Below are positions 1-11,213 of a stretch of 64,000 nucleotides of DNA, in pieces (the first letter of the stretch is position 1; each line of letters starts with the position of its first letter). The stretch comes from Cocos nucifera (lineage: Eukaryota; Streptophyta; Magnoliopsida; Arecales; Arecaceae): the NCBI GenBank assembly GCA_006176705.1, contig QRFJ01003031.1, positions 1 to 64,000 of the forward strand, given 5' to 3'. The position numbers were made by a program, and so were the translations under genes. The notes under the pieces were generated by a model, which made no database searches, was not told the origin of the DNA, and saw nothing but the letters and a program-made list of their open reading frames with translations.

Positions 1-929
1 TAATGAAAGTGTACGAATGAGCAATAGAACCAGAGTCAAGCATCCAACTAGAAGCAGAAGAAATCATAAGGTTAGATTGAATAACGAGCATACCTCCAAA
101 AGGACCTACCTCCTTCTTATTTTTCAGGATGGCCAGGTATGTAGGACAGTTTCGCTTCTAATGGCCGTCAGTGTTGCAATAAAAATATTTTTCTTTATCA
201 GCGGCATTCTTCTTCAGCTCTGCCTTCTTTTTTTTCTTCTTCCACCTTCTCCTTTTTCATAGACTTCTTCTTCTTTCCAAAAGATTTTCTCTTGAAAGAA
301 GTCCATTTCATAGCAAATACTGAGCTTTTAGAACCTTTCATTGAAAGCTCAGTAGTAACTAGCATGTTCATTAGCTCGGCTAGAGTATTTTGAAGTTTAT
401 GCATATGGTAGTTCATGATGAACTGCCCATATGCATCAGTCAAGGATTGTAGAATTATATCATTCTGCAGATCTAGATTCAACTTCACTCCGAGCTTCTC
501 AAGCTCTTCCAAGTCCTTGATCATAATCAGATAATGATCTTGGACTGACTGCCCATCACATATTTTAGTCTTGAATAGTTGTTTAGTGATCTGACATTTG
601 GCTACACGATTCTGTTCACCAAACATCTCTTGTAGGTGAGCTAACATTTGGCGGGCAGTCTTGATATCTTCATGTTGGTGTTGAAGCTCATCAGACATCG
701 AGTCCAACATGTAGTATCTAGCCTTGTTATCTTCGTCCGTCCACTTGTCAAGAGACACTCTCTGTTCAATGGATGGATGAGCTGATAAGGTGGGGGCATC
801 CTGGTCCAATACATAAGTTAACTTTTTAAAATTTAAAATGATTTTGAAGTTTCAAAGCCAATCCTTATAATTAGGTCTGATCAGTCTATGGGTGTCCAGG
901 ATACGTGCTAGTAGGTTGGATGCAGACAT
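1..929 (-). pseudogene. copia gag with degenerate zinc knuckle and start of protease (element C)
   Basis: The gag polyprotein would form the virus-like particle. The start is placed at the CAT complement 927-929, because the first residues MSASN match the other copies. An in-frame TGA (complement of 852-854) follows the NYKDWL motif; the frame is then open down to 198 through the UBN2/copia-type gag domain (motifs EKLGVKL and LTDAYGQFIMNYHMHKL) and a lysine-rich tail. The zinc knuckle near 140-185 is broken: the first cysteine reads Tyr and the conserved Trp is a stop. Positions 1-60 read into the protease segment, with a recognisable LDSGS active-site motif. At codon 117 C has CAA where A, B and F have TGA. 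No functional product is expected. Confidence 0.85.
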
Positions 930-1671
930 TTTATTTTTTCCGTAAAGAGTCAAAGTTTGTAGTTAGATATTGTAATTAAGACTTGACCAATTTATTTAAG
1001 AATTTAACTTTTAAATAAATTAACTTCCACTATTTTCTCGGATCCCTACACTCCCTTTGTAGAGATGCAAAAATCTTCATGATTACAGATTTCTAATGGA
1101 TGGTGCAGTCCCACCAACTGACTCATCACCTCACCTAATAGTTATTGATGATGGGTTAGCCAATGAGTGGATAACTCTTCTCTAATGATTCTCTAATCAT
1201 GGTGCACCCAAACTTGGTCTCTAATTCATGAATCTCACCATGCCCGAAATATTGATCCATTCCTTAGTTAAGTCAGACCCATCATTTGCACAGAGCGGAT
1301 TCCTAACTGGATCTCTCACTGTATCCAGAATATTGAGCCCAATTTATCCTCTAGCCCATAGCATCTAATATTTAATAGACATGGTTGCATCTTCCTGATG
1401 CAACTAAATCACTATGACCAGCCGAGAACAATCAACCCCAAGAAGGGCCCGCATATCTACAATGGTAGAAGACCTTAGACTTAATCTTTTCTTAGGAAGA
1501 TTTGATTTAGGTCTCTTTAAAGTTGACTTACAATAGCCATAACAATTAAGACTAACCTAGTAGCATGGATTAGCTCGGATTGTTAGCCATCTCAAATCAG
1601 GACTAGATGAACAAATATAGTCAAATAAGTGAGACCGGTGGAAGGGATATGCCATTAACTCGATAAGAACA
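930..1671 (-). other. leader (5' UTR) of element C, gag-proximal part
   Basis: No coding frame. The sequence is the reverse complement of the gag-proximal leader of A (20669 upward) and aligns with F at 54808-55545, including segments around the phrases for 'initiator-side' leader blocks such as GTGCACCCAAACTTGGTCTC. It stops abruptly at 1671, where element D is inserted, and resumes at 8581. Confidence 0.85.
1667..1671. repeat. target-site duplication of D, left copy (GAACA)
   Basis: The uninterrupted site in F (55551-55555) reads AAGAACGCATTC. Left of D is GAACA and right of D is GAATG (8581-8585). Each differs from GAACG by one transition at a CpG, so a 5-base TSD of GAACG is the best reading. 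Confidence 0.8.
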
Positions 1672-3254
1672 TGATAAGTACCATAAATCCATCAGTAAAA
1701 ATATTAATTTATCTATTAATTTATATTAATTTTTAAGAATTAATGATTAATTTATATATAATTTTTGAGAAATTTCTATTTTTATAAATTAAAAAAATAA
1801 TTAAAAAATAATAAAAATTTAAAAATAAAATTTTATAATCAATAGAAAGACCTTATTTTTTTTATCATAACAAAATAAGTTTTGAGCAAAATAGAGCTAA
1901 AATGGAGAAGATATGAATTTCTAAAGATAAAAGAAAAAAATTAAATAAAAAAAGAAAAATGGATCAGTTGGCTCCGCCAGCCAAGCTAAGCCATCAAAGC
2001 CAACTCAGCCATGGAAGCCATCAGCCAATCCATGATTCAAGCATGGACTGCCAGCTTAGCAGAAATCGATGAATCCCGAAGCGACACGTGGCAGACCTAG
2101 ACCCTTAAAGGGTTCACAGAAAATCCATCACGATCTACAGGGTAAAAAGGTAATTTTGCATCAAAGTAGCAAGTGTTGATTGGTTGATATGTATGATGCA
2201 GCTAGTCCATGCAGTCCATGGCAGTAGTAAAGGCATGATCAGACGGCTCTGGTAGCTTACGGTCAAGATCAGACGGTGGAGGAATTTTTCAGCTTCGGAG
2301 TTCACGTGGATCGCCATCCAATGGTAGCGCTTGATCCAGAGGATGATCCGACTATCCAGAATAATCCCGACGGTGATCATGACTCCCGATGCATGATCAA
2401 CGGCCAAATTTTTTCCATCAACGTGCGATCGAACGGCCAAAATTTAATCCAACTTGATTTGGACTGATACACATCCGATTTTGATGATTTTTGGTTCGTT
2501 GGATTTCTATCAACGGTCAGATTTCATCTAGAACAATAGAATTCATCCAAGACTCCTTTTAATTTGATTTTCACTTAGATTTCTTCATATTTTGATGATC
2601 AAAGAGCTCTTTAGTCCCACATTGCCCAGAAGAAAACTCTCCAGCCCTCCTAGCTCTATAAAAAGGACCCTAGGACTTTGGAAATTGACATCTTCGATTA
2701 AGGTGAAGCTTTGGTACAGGGTGAAGTCAGGCTCTGGGTTAATGGCTGCTTCGAGGCAACTGGTGCCAAGAGAAAAAGCTAAGCTTCTACACCATCTTTC
2801 TACCCATACCGATCTAAGATCAGAGATCTGGCTATTTTATTTTATTTTATTTTATTTTTAAATTTTATGTATTTAAATTCCAAAATTTTAATTAATATAA
2901 ATTTTATTTTATATTTTTTAAATTTATTCTCTTTATTTTAGTTGTAATTTAATTTTTATACTTTAATTATTGTTCTTTATTTTTCTATAAGTAGATGCTA
3001 AGATCTAACTAATAGATCTTAGTACCAAGTTTAAATTTCTGCACCCTTTAATTTTCGCTATCCGACTTCACTTTTAATTTTAAAACTCTTTTTTTTCTTT
3101 TTCTTTTTAAAAATAAAAAATTTTAAATCTAAAAATACTATCTTTTCTATGAATTTGACCTGACTCACTGCTATCTACATATTTTTAATTATTTTAAGAA
3201 GTTGGATTAATTCATAAATACGGTGTCTTAACGACAACATCGCATTCCTTATCA
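1672..3254 (+). repeat. 5' LTR of element D
   Basis: 1583 bases, starting TGATAAGTACC and ending CTTATCA. TATAAAAA at 2657-2664 is the likely core promoter of the element. A run of TTTTA units lies around 2834-2860. The 3' LTR partner is 7006-8580. Confidence 0.9.
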
Positions 3255-3260
3255 AATTTT

Positions 3261-3278
3261 TGGCATCATTGTCAGGGA
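3261..3278 (+). other. primer binding site of D (tRNA-Asp type)
   Basis: TGGCATCATTGTCAGGGA lies six bases after the LTR end. It is a decayed form of the plant gypsy PBS TGGCGCCGTTGCCGGGGA, which is complementary to the 3' end of tRNA-Asp. Element E keeps a better copy. Confidence 0.8.
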
Positions 3279-4600
3279 AGGAATAGATGCCATTTTCTCT
3301 TTAATTTTTTAAATTTTTAATTATAAATATTTTTTTAAATATTGCTTACTAATTTTTTATTTATCTTATAGAAAAAAGAAAAAAAAAGAGAAAAAGAAGA
3401 AAGCATCTAATTTTGGTGAGATCAATCCTAACTCTAGTCCTTTTTTCTTTTTATTTATTTATTTATTTTATTTTATTTTTAAATTAATTTAAAAAATATC
3501 CATTTAAACCTAATTAAAAGTCTCATGATAAGATCATGCATCTTATTAGTTTTATTTTTTTTGATGATTGCTGGAGGCAAGGTAAGTCTTTCAGAATTTA
3601 ATTAGTTGCATACATGTAGTTTAAATTGCATAGAACCCTTTGATTAATTTCTTTTTTTTTGCATATCATATTAAATCAAATTAAGGGAAACACTCAATTA
3701 AACAAAAAAAGGTGGAAATTTAATCATCCTTTCATGACTCACAAACAATGAACCAGCATCCTGCATTAACCTAATCCTTTAATTTTTAAATCAATTAGAC
3801 ATTAGCCCTAGGAACTCGAGCTCAATAGGATAAGTAACCCTAAGAGTTGAACCTGATTAGGGTTAGTCAATTTGACTGGTGTCTAGAATAGTGGTTCAGA
3901 GATGATTGGGCCTAAAGAAAGATGGTTTCTAATTGGTTCTGTTCGCTTACCTGGCCAAGCACAATTGATGTCTAAGGCAAACAACGGAGGGACTCCCATC
4001 GATCTTATACTTGGTCAGTTAATTGGCTGATCTTACACTTGGAGGGCTTGAAGATGACCATGGTAGTTAGGAGCTATCTAGATCTAGGATAACCATGTCA
4101 GAATTGATTGATCAACTTGATTGCTAACCAACTTCAAATCTAATTAAACTTAATTCTTCTCTCTCTTCTTAGTTCTAAGACTCCTTAGGACCTCTTCTTT
4201 AGAATTCTTCTTTCTTTCTTCTCCTTTCTCTTCTAAAAATAAAATAAAATAAAATAAAATAAAAACTAAATTAAACTAACTAAAAAATATTAAAAATAGT
4301 AATTAAATTAAATTAAATTAAATTAAATTAATAAATAAAATAATTAAAAAAATTAATTTTTAATATAATAAAATAATAAAAATAATAAAAAAAAATTAAA
4401 TTCTTTTTTGAACCATACGTTAGGACTGCACTAGTACATGCATGGTAGGAAATCACTTTTTCTGATTTAGTGGAACTTAATTGAATGGTTGATTCACAAT
4501 AAACCTGATAATCAAATGGCTAATCTAAATCTAATAGTCTAAAAATTAGATAAAGTTGACCTTCTTGCCTAGAAATTAGATCAACTCCTAATCTTAGGTC
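3279..4600 (+). other. leader of element D with simple-sequence tracts
   Basis: No supported coding frame. The region is AT-rich and includes (TTTA)n near 3448-3478, (AAAAT)n near 4229-4264 and (AAATT)n near 4302-4330. It corresponds to the leader and gag N-terminal region of a gypsy element, but no gag core can be read. Confidence 0.6.
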
Positions 4601-5215
4601 AACAATCTCCTGCACAATTCACATCACCTAGCCCAATCCATCATGCTGCACAATTTTCATATTTTATCTAAGAACAAGTTCAAGCTACTCAAGACTACTC
4701 CAAGCCAGTTAATAATCTTCTTTCAAATTCATATAACCAACATTGGAGTAACTATAATTTCTTAGACATCCTAATAGACTCAGGCTCAAACCCAAATTTT
4801 ATCTATCAAAAATTATCAAAATAGGCTCCAATACCAAAACTATGCCTATAATAATGGTCAGCCTAGTCAATTTATCCAACCATCATATAACAATTAGCTA
4901 TCATACCCACCTCCTCAATAGACCAATCTAGCCAATGATAGATTTAACCAACTTCAACAATTGATTCTAACTCAATAGCAATCTATCGCTAGGCTAAAAG
5001 TTTAAATAGGATAATTAGTTGAGTCTAACATGAGGAGAGAACTAGATCAACTATCGAGCCAACCAATTTCAAACAACTCACCTATTGTCCACCAATCATC
5101 TGGACCAAATTATCAATTTAATGTCTCACTTAAGAATCCCCAATTTGAGAATGCCAAAGTAACTTCTGAACTTAAAAGCTATAGATTTTTATGGACCCAT
5201 ACAAAGATCAGCTGA
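4600..5215 (+). pseudogene. decayed gag C-terminal region of element D
   Basis: The frame ending at 5215 is broken by TAG/TAA codons in its first half and open from about 5030. It encodes a Gln/Asn/Pro-rich segment followed by LKVQIGQLVES-like residues (stops read through), which resembles the 'MQIGQMAKIIS' stretch of the gag in element E. That is the linker after the zinc knuckle in plant Athila/Tat-type gag. No intact capsid domain or zinc knuckle is visible upstream. A frameshift separates it from the following frame. Family assignment is moderate, based on one short motif and position. Confidence 0.5.
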
Positions 5216-5751
5216 GAGAAGCTGGTACTGATGCTAGCCAAAATGAAAATTTAGAGGAACAGATTAGTACTGAGACTAACTACATAGATGAACCCAAGCT
5301 AGAAATTAGTACTGATGCTAGTTCTAGTTTAAGTGAGATAGAAAAAGAAAAAAATAGAATAGATGATTTACCCAAGACTTATAAACCTAATGTCCAATTT
5401 TCTTCAACCCTAGAAGTCGGTTCTTCTTACAAAAATCAAGAGGCATGTAATGAAGTATCAATGCAATTATTTAAGCAAGATTATATTAATTTATCTTCAA
5501 AATTAAAACCATTTTCAGACACCCTTCCAGCACCCATTGAATCAAATTTAACTCCTAAAACTTCATTCATGAGGATTTTAGAAGAACAAATAAAAAAATT
5601 TCTTAATAAACATAGGTCTGAGAATAGGGTCACAAATTATGTTCTCCTAATTAATAATGAATATATCAATAATGGGATTATAAATCAACTTTCTGAGATT
5701 AGCAATCCAAAACCATTGAAATTTGTCAATCCAGTATTTGACACCGGATAG
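5191..5751 (+). CDS. 186-codon open frame of unknown function in element D
   Basis: An uninterrupted frame from ATG 5191 to TAG 5749-5751 in an otherwise decayed element. The product is acidic and Ser/Asn/Glu-rich in its first half (LSEIEKEKNRIDDL), then has a lysine-rich, possibly helical stretch (MRILEEQIKKFLNKH, about residues 128-142) and ends NPVFDTG. I do not recognise a domain: no protease DSG/DTG loop in a credible context, no zinc ligands, no signal peptide, no membrane segment. It overlaps the end of the gag remnant in another frame, so it may be the continuation of gag after a frameshift. It sits just before the conserved TTGGGAGGCAACC block that in plant gypsy elements follows the last pol codons. 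Whether it was ever translated separately is unknown. Confidence 0.4.
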   Translation: MDPYKDQLREAGTDASQNENLEEQISTETNYIDEPKLEISTDASSSLSEIEKEKNRIDDLPKTYKPNVQFSSTLEVGSSYKNQEACNEVSMQLFKQDYINLSSKLKPFSDTLPAPIESNLTPKTSFMRILEEQIKKFLNKHRSENRVTNYVLLINNEYINNGIINQLSEISNPKPLKFVNPVFDTG

Positions 5752-7005
5752 TAAGCTGCATTGTGTCTGGCTGAAGATGATAAACTTAGCGCTTGTTGGG
5801 AGGCAACCTAATATTTAGTTTTCTTTAGTTTAATTTAACTTTTTATTTGATTTTCCTTTTAGGATAATTTGAATAAGTTGAAGGGAGAGCTTAAATTTTC
5901 AAAGGCATGTGCTGCACCAAAAATATAGTCAGATGTATTCTTTCATGTTCTTTATTATATTCTTTATTTTTTTTTCTCTATTGAGGATAATGTCGATTAA
6001 GTTGGGAGAGAGAAAAATAAAAATTTTAAAAATTTTAAGTCCCCAAAAGAGTTAGTATTTAGTATTTAGACACCTGATTATGCTTAAGAATTAAATTAAA
6101 CTAAGCATTTTTAAAAGAAAATTGATGCACAGATCAGAGAATTTGTGAGATATTGAGGAATCAAGTATTAAGAAAATTTAATAAAAAATTATGTTTAGAA
6201 TATAAAAAGTATTTCTTTGCAGCATTTCTAATTTTTTTCTACTAGCATCAAAGAAAAGTTTGTTTTTTATAGATTATGTAGGGTAACCATATGTTTCTTC
6301 ATATAAAAAATTAAATAAAATAGTTTTTATATAAAAAATTAAATAAAATAATTTTTAAGTACTTCTCACTAAGTAACTGGACCTCTTTACCTAAGCAAGT
6401 ATTGAGTTTCATGTCAAAAGATAAAAAGGGTAAAGAAGCTCATTGTAAAGCTAGTCTTAACTCGTAGTCTGTTTGATTCGAGCTAGTAAGTCCGAGGGGT
6501 ATTCTATACCTATTGCCCTAAAGCCAACTGGTTTGAAAGTCATTGGCCTAAGACTCGCTGCATGGATCAAATAGAAAGCTTAATGGGTTAAGACACTCAA
6601 AAGTGGTACAATGTTAAAAAAAAAAATATTAGTTTTCCAGCAAGTAACTGGGTCCCTTTGCCTAAGTAAGCAATAATATTCGCATGAAAAAGTGGGCAAT
6701 GTGCAAATAAAAATCAATAATGGAAGGGCCGAAGTAGCAATACACTTGTCTATATGAAAGTTTAGACAAATCAGAGATAAAGATGGGATAATTTAGAAAA
6801 AGTTCAAAAAAATTTAATATTCTTTACTTAATTTTTCTATTGATAAGTATTAATATTCCAATGATATATCTCACTTAAGCTCTATTGAATATCAATGGCC
6901 ATTTTAAAAACTGCATAGGTAAAATTCGAAACTCTAAAGTTAAAAGATATTTAAAACTAAATTCTTTCTTTACTCGAGGATGAGCAAAGCTTAAGTTGGG
7001 AGATC
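5752..7005 (+). other. 3' non-coding region and polypurine tracts of element D
   Basis: No coding frame. TTGGGAGGCAACC at 5796-5808 is a block I know from the 3' part of many plant gypsy elements. AAGTTGGGAGAGAGA at 5999-6013 looks like an internal polypurine tract, and AAGTTGGGAGATC at 6993-7005 abuts the 3' LTR and is the functional PPT candidate. Two related blocks (around 6368-6400 and 6645-6675) both carry AGTAACTGG followed by CCTAAG, a repeated motif also found in E near 44240-44275 on the other strand. Confidence 0.65.
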
Positions 7006-8580
7006 TGATAAGTACCAGAAATCCATCAATAAAAATATTAATTTATCAATTAATTCATATTATTTTTTAAGAATTAATGATTAACTTATATATAATTTTT
7101 AAAAAAATTATATTTTTATTAATTAAAAAAATAATTAAAAAATAATAAAAATTTAAAAATAAAATTTTATAATCAATAGAAAGAGCTCATTTTTTTGATC
7201 ATAACAACAATAAGTTTCAAGCAAAATAGAGAAGATATGAATTTCTAAAGATAAAAGAAAAAAATTAAATTAAAAAAGAAAAATGGCTTAGCTGGCTCCG
7301 CAAGCCATGCTAGCAAGCCTAGCCAAGCCATCAAAGTTGACTCAGCTGCGGAAGCCATTAGCCAGTCCACGTTTTAGGTGTGGACTGCCAGCTCAGTAGA
7401 AATTGATGAATCACGAAGCGACACGTGTTGGACCTAGATCCTTAAAGGGTTTACAAAAAATCAATCACAGTCTACAAGGTAAAAAGGTAATTTTGCATCA
7501 AAGCAGTGAGTGCTGATTAATTGCGATGTACAGTGCAACCAGTCCATGCAGTCCAAGGTAAAAGTAAAGGCGCGATCAGATGGCTCTGGTAGCTTGCGGT
7601 CAAGATCAGAGGAGGAATTTTTCAGCTTCAATCTTCATGCGGATCGCCATCACAGTAGCGCTCGATCTAGGGGATGATTCGATGGTCCAGAATGCTCCCG
7701 ATGGTGATCAAAACTTCCGACTTATGATCAGTGATCAGATTTCCTCCATCAATGCGTGATCGAATGGCCATAATTTAATACAACCTAATCTGGGTTGATA
7801 CACATCTGATTTTGATGATTTTTGGTCCGTTGGATTCCTATCAATGCCCAAATTTCATCTAGAGCAATAGAATTCATCCAGGACTCCTTTTAGTTCAATT
7901 TTTACTTAGATTTCTTCATATTTTGATGATCAAAGAGCTCCATAGTCCCACATTGCCTAGAAGAAAACTCTCCAGCTCTCCTAGCTCTATAAAAAGGACC
8001 CCTGGCCTCTAGAAATCAATATCTTTGATCAAGGTGAAGCTTTGGTATAGGGTGAAGCTAGGCTCTGGGTTAATGGCTGCTTTGAGGCAACAGGTGGTGA
8101 GAGAAAAAGCTGGGCTTCTACACCATCTTCCCACCCATGCTGATCCAAGATCAGAGATCCGGCTATTTGATTTGATTTTATTTAAATTTTATGTATTTAA
8201 ATTTTAAAATTTTAATTAATATAAATTTTATTTTATGTTCTTTAAATTCATGCTCTTTATTTTTATTATAATTTAATTTCTATATTTTAATTATTTCTCT
8301 TTATTTTTCTTTAAGTAGATGCTAAGATCTAACTTGTAGATCTTAGTACCGAGTTTAAATTTTTGCATCCTTCAATTTTTGCTTTCCGACTTCATTTTTA
8401 ATTTTAAAACTCTTTTCTTTTCTTTTTCTTTTCAAAAATCAACGATTTCAAATCTAAAAACACTATCTTTTCTATGGATTCAACCTGACTCACTGCTATC
8501 TATGTATTTTTAATTATTTTAAAAAGTTGGATTAAACTGATAAACATGGTGTGTTAACGACAACATCGCATTTCTTATCA
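7006..8580 (+). repeat. 3' LTR of element D
   Basis: 1575 bases, TGATAAGTACC...CTTATCA, partner of 1672-3254. TATAAAAA is at 7988-7995. It is followed by the right TSD copy GAATG (8581-8585). Confidence 0.9.
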
Positions 8581-9000
8581 GAATGCATTCGAATTGAGTA
8601 GCTTCCAATTAAAAACCAGTCGATCGTATCTACCAGACTTACCTTAGACACCAAATTATTGAGCCAAAACCAATCAGGTTAGCCTACAATCCAGACTCTA
8701 ACCACTGAGCCTAATTAGGTCTTAGCTCGATCGATCACTCATGTGATTCGATCTTGACCCAGACTTAATCCTATTAGACTGGTCAATTTAAGCACTCTTC
8801 ATTCTATCTAACCAACTCTTGATTTGGTTTGATCAACCACTAGACCAAATTGAGCTACCCAAGTCCGAACCTAATTTTATGAATATGTCTTAAATCTGAA
8901 AATTTTTAATTTTTATATTTAACATATTTCATAATCTTAATTCTTAATTAAGTTTAGAGTTCACAAACAAAATATGTAAATAAAATTTTAGGATTTTAGG
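8581..9000 (-). other. leader of element C, middle part
   Basis: Resumes the C leader exactly where 1671 stopped and matches F at about 55551-55951. It ends at the B insertion. The last bases TTAGG (8996-9000) are the left TSD of B. Confidence 0.85.
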
Positions 9001-11213
9001 TGTTAGATATGTCTGCCCTAGATGCCAGAATTGGCTGACACTTGTTATACACTTCCAGAAGCAAAATTATAATTCTGACTATAAATAATATAATAGGTTA
9101 TTTTCTATCACATATGTGTATTTAGTGTCTGTGATACAACCCTTGAGTTAATGGTAATGATAATTCTTATTTTCAAGAGTTGCAAAGTTAAGATAAGAAT
9201 TTTCATTATTAACTCATAAAAGGCTCCTAATCGTAGGATCGTGATGAGGATGGTGATTAATCCAAAAGGTTAGTGTACAATCGTTTCTTTATAGTACATG
9301 AGTTCGATGATTAACTCGAAGCTGCAGTGGTGTATCTGGTTCTTTGACCTGAGGTACATCGATAGTTTACCTTGAGGGTGTTATAGTTTGACAACACCAT
9401 GACTTGGTCTCCTAGCCATTTGGAACCCTGAGGTATATGTTGGCTATAGCATGTTAATTGTAGGAATTGGATTGCACCAAGATGGAAACTATCTACCTTG
9501 GTGGATGAGGAGCAGTCCTATGATGATCATAAGAATCAAATCCATAAGCCCATGGCCATGGCAGAGAGTGAAATAATAGAAAGATTTTCTATTAAGATTT
9601 TCACATTGGACTTGAATCGAATGATTAAATCATATGATAAGAATTAGGGTTTGACGAGTTCACCTTAAACCTAATCTGATCAGGGCTCAAGATAAAAGAA
9701 CTTAATCATACAAGTAGCTGCACCGAGAGATTCTTTTTCAATTCTGATGGGTTGCCACCATATACTGCTAGATATCATTGGTGGAGTTTGGGAGCAATTA
9801 GAATGATTTAAATGATCAATCATTCCAGTTGTCTGAATCAAAAGAATTCTGATCTATCAAAAGGAGTTTCGATGATGTTGATGATGGAGATTATGACATG
9901 TCCCATTATCATACAGAACTAAACCTAACTGGATCACACAAATAAGGATTTGGATTTAGATATCATCAATTGGACTAACCCAGTTCAATTGATTTGAATT
10001 AGATTCAATTAGGTTTAAGAAAATCGTGCTAGCACATGATTGAGCCTAACATTCTTCTTCTATTATCATTTGAAGTTGTCTCGACTGAGCCAAATATATT
10101 TGTGCTCACTCAGATACCTTTACCTAGTCTGACTAGATCTTGTCTAGGTTAGAAAAGGGTTGTCTTAATTTATGAGATAAATTTGAGACAACACCTACAA
10201 TTTTTCGTCATTTGCTAATTCTTGTCCTTTGACTTTGGTCAAATGTTGACCTTTGATCCTTGGACATCTGCCCATGTGTCATGCACTTATTGGGGAGTAG
10301 ATAGTTTCTTGTCCCCTCACTAAAATTTGGAAAGGAGGAGGCGCACACCAAGGATGGCATGCGCCCATGGATAGGGATGCCTGGAGTTCCATACAGATGG
10401 GACTCCAAGTTGCTTCTTGGATTCAAACTAGGTGACCCTTACCTATAGACTTTGACCAGTCTAAGGCACCATCTAAGGATGAATCTATGGGGCTCTCATT
10501 TGATTGAATTAGGTGATGTCATCCCACCAATCAGATTTAGATTGATACCGATACAACGATGATTCGCCAGCGTATGATGAGCCACGCATGGGTGCTGGAG
10601 CGTAGCATCGTAAAATAAGAGCCCTATTTCTGCACCAAACCTGAAGCGAGCAGTTTTTACGTCCATGCCCCAAGGCTGCCCCCCTCCCCTCCTCCATGCC
10701 ATCTTCTGATCCTCTCTCTCTCCTCTCCATGCCCAAGGGATGTTGGGCACGAGTTTGGTGCGATTCAGGCAATCAAAATGTGACAACAAAGCAAAAAGGC
10801 AACCCTGCTATAAGAGATAGCAGCACATCTTCAAAAGGACTTTTGAAGATCCTTCCAATCAGATCTAGATCTAATTTTTGAAAAAAAAAAAGAGAAGGAG
10901 AAGATCTCTAGATCCAGCCTGAGTGGATATCGGTTATGAGGCAGCAGGCACTTGCGTGGGCTAGATCCAGAACCTCAGGCATATCAGCGGTATCATCATA
11001 GGGGTAATCCATTACCCAAAATCAAAAGGTAACATTTAATTTAGATTTAATTTTAATTTAATTTTCTTATTTACCAAATAAAAATTAGATAGTGAAAAAT
11101 GTTAGATCTAATTTGAATCTAAGAAGAAATTTTTGAAATATGTGTGTCTCGTACTCCAAATCAGATGTTGAAACGAACTTAATCCAGAGGAAATATCTGA
11201 TTCTTCCCCTTCA
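9001..11213 (+). repeat. 5' LTR of element B
   Basis: 2213 bases, TGTTAGATATG...CCTTCA. It is shorter than the 3' LTR mainly through a ~109-base deletion at 9303-9305, corresponding to 27800-27908 of the 3' LTR. The TATA position (near 10610) reads CGTAAAATAAG, so the promoter looks inactivated. TTGAC cores survive at about 10227-10255. Confidence 0.9.

Larger units (their letters stand above)
1672..8580 (+). mobile_element. Ty3/gypsy-type LTR element D, probably non-autonomous, inserted in C leader
   Basis: D is 6909 bases with two LTRs (1672-3254 and 7006-8580), a PBS matching the 3' end of plant tRNA-Asp, and a purine tract before the 3' LTR. The internal 3.75 kb holds only a decayed gag C-terminal segment and a 186-codon frame of unknown function. 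I see no reverse transcriptase (no YxDD block), RNase H or integrase. The LTRs differ by many transitions and small indels, so the insertion is not recent. The tail shares motifs with element E (a stretch related to AGTAACTGGGTCCCTTTGCC at 6645-6664), so D and E are probably related families of the Athila/Tat side of Ty3/gypsy; the lineage is inference. Confidence 0.85.

Noticed and set aside
4769..4812. ILIDSGSNPNFI-like motif resembling a retropepsin active site in D
   Set aside because: The neighbouring residues do not fit a protease fold, the frame stops at once, and the alternative frame fits the gag linker better; probably coincidence.
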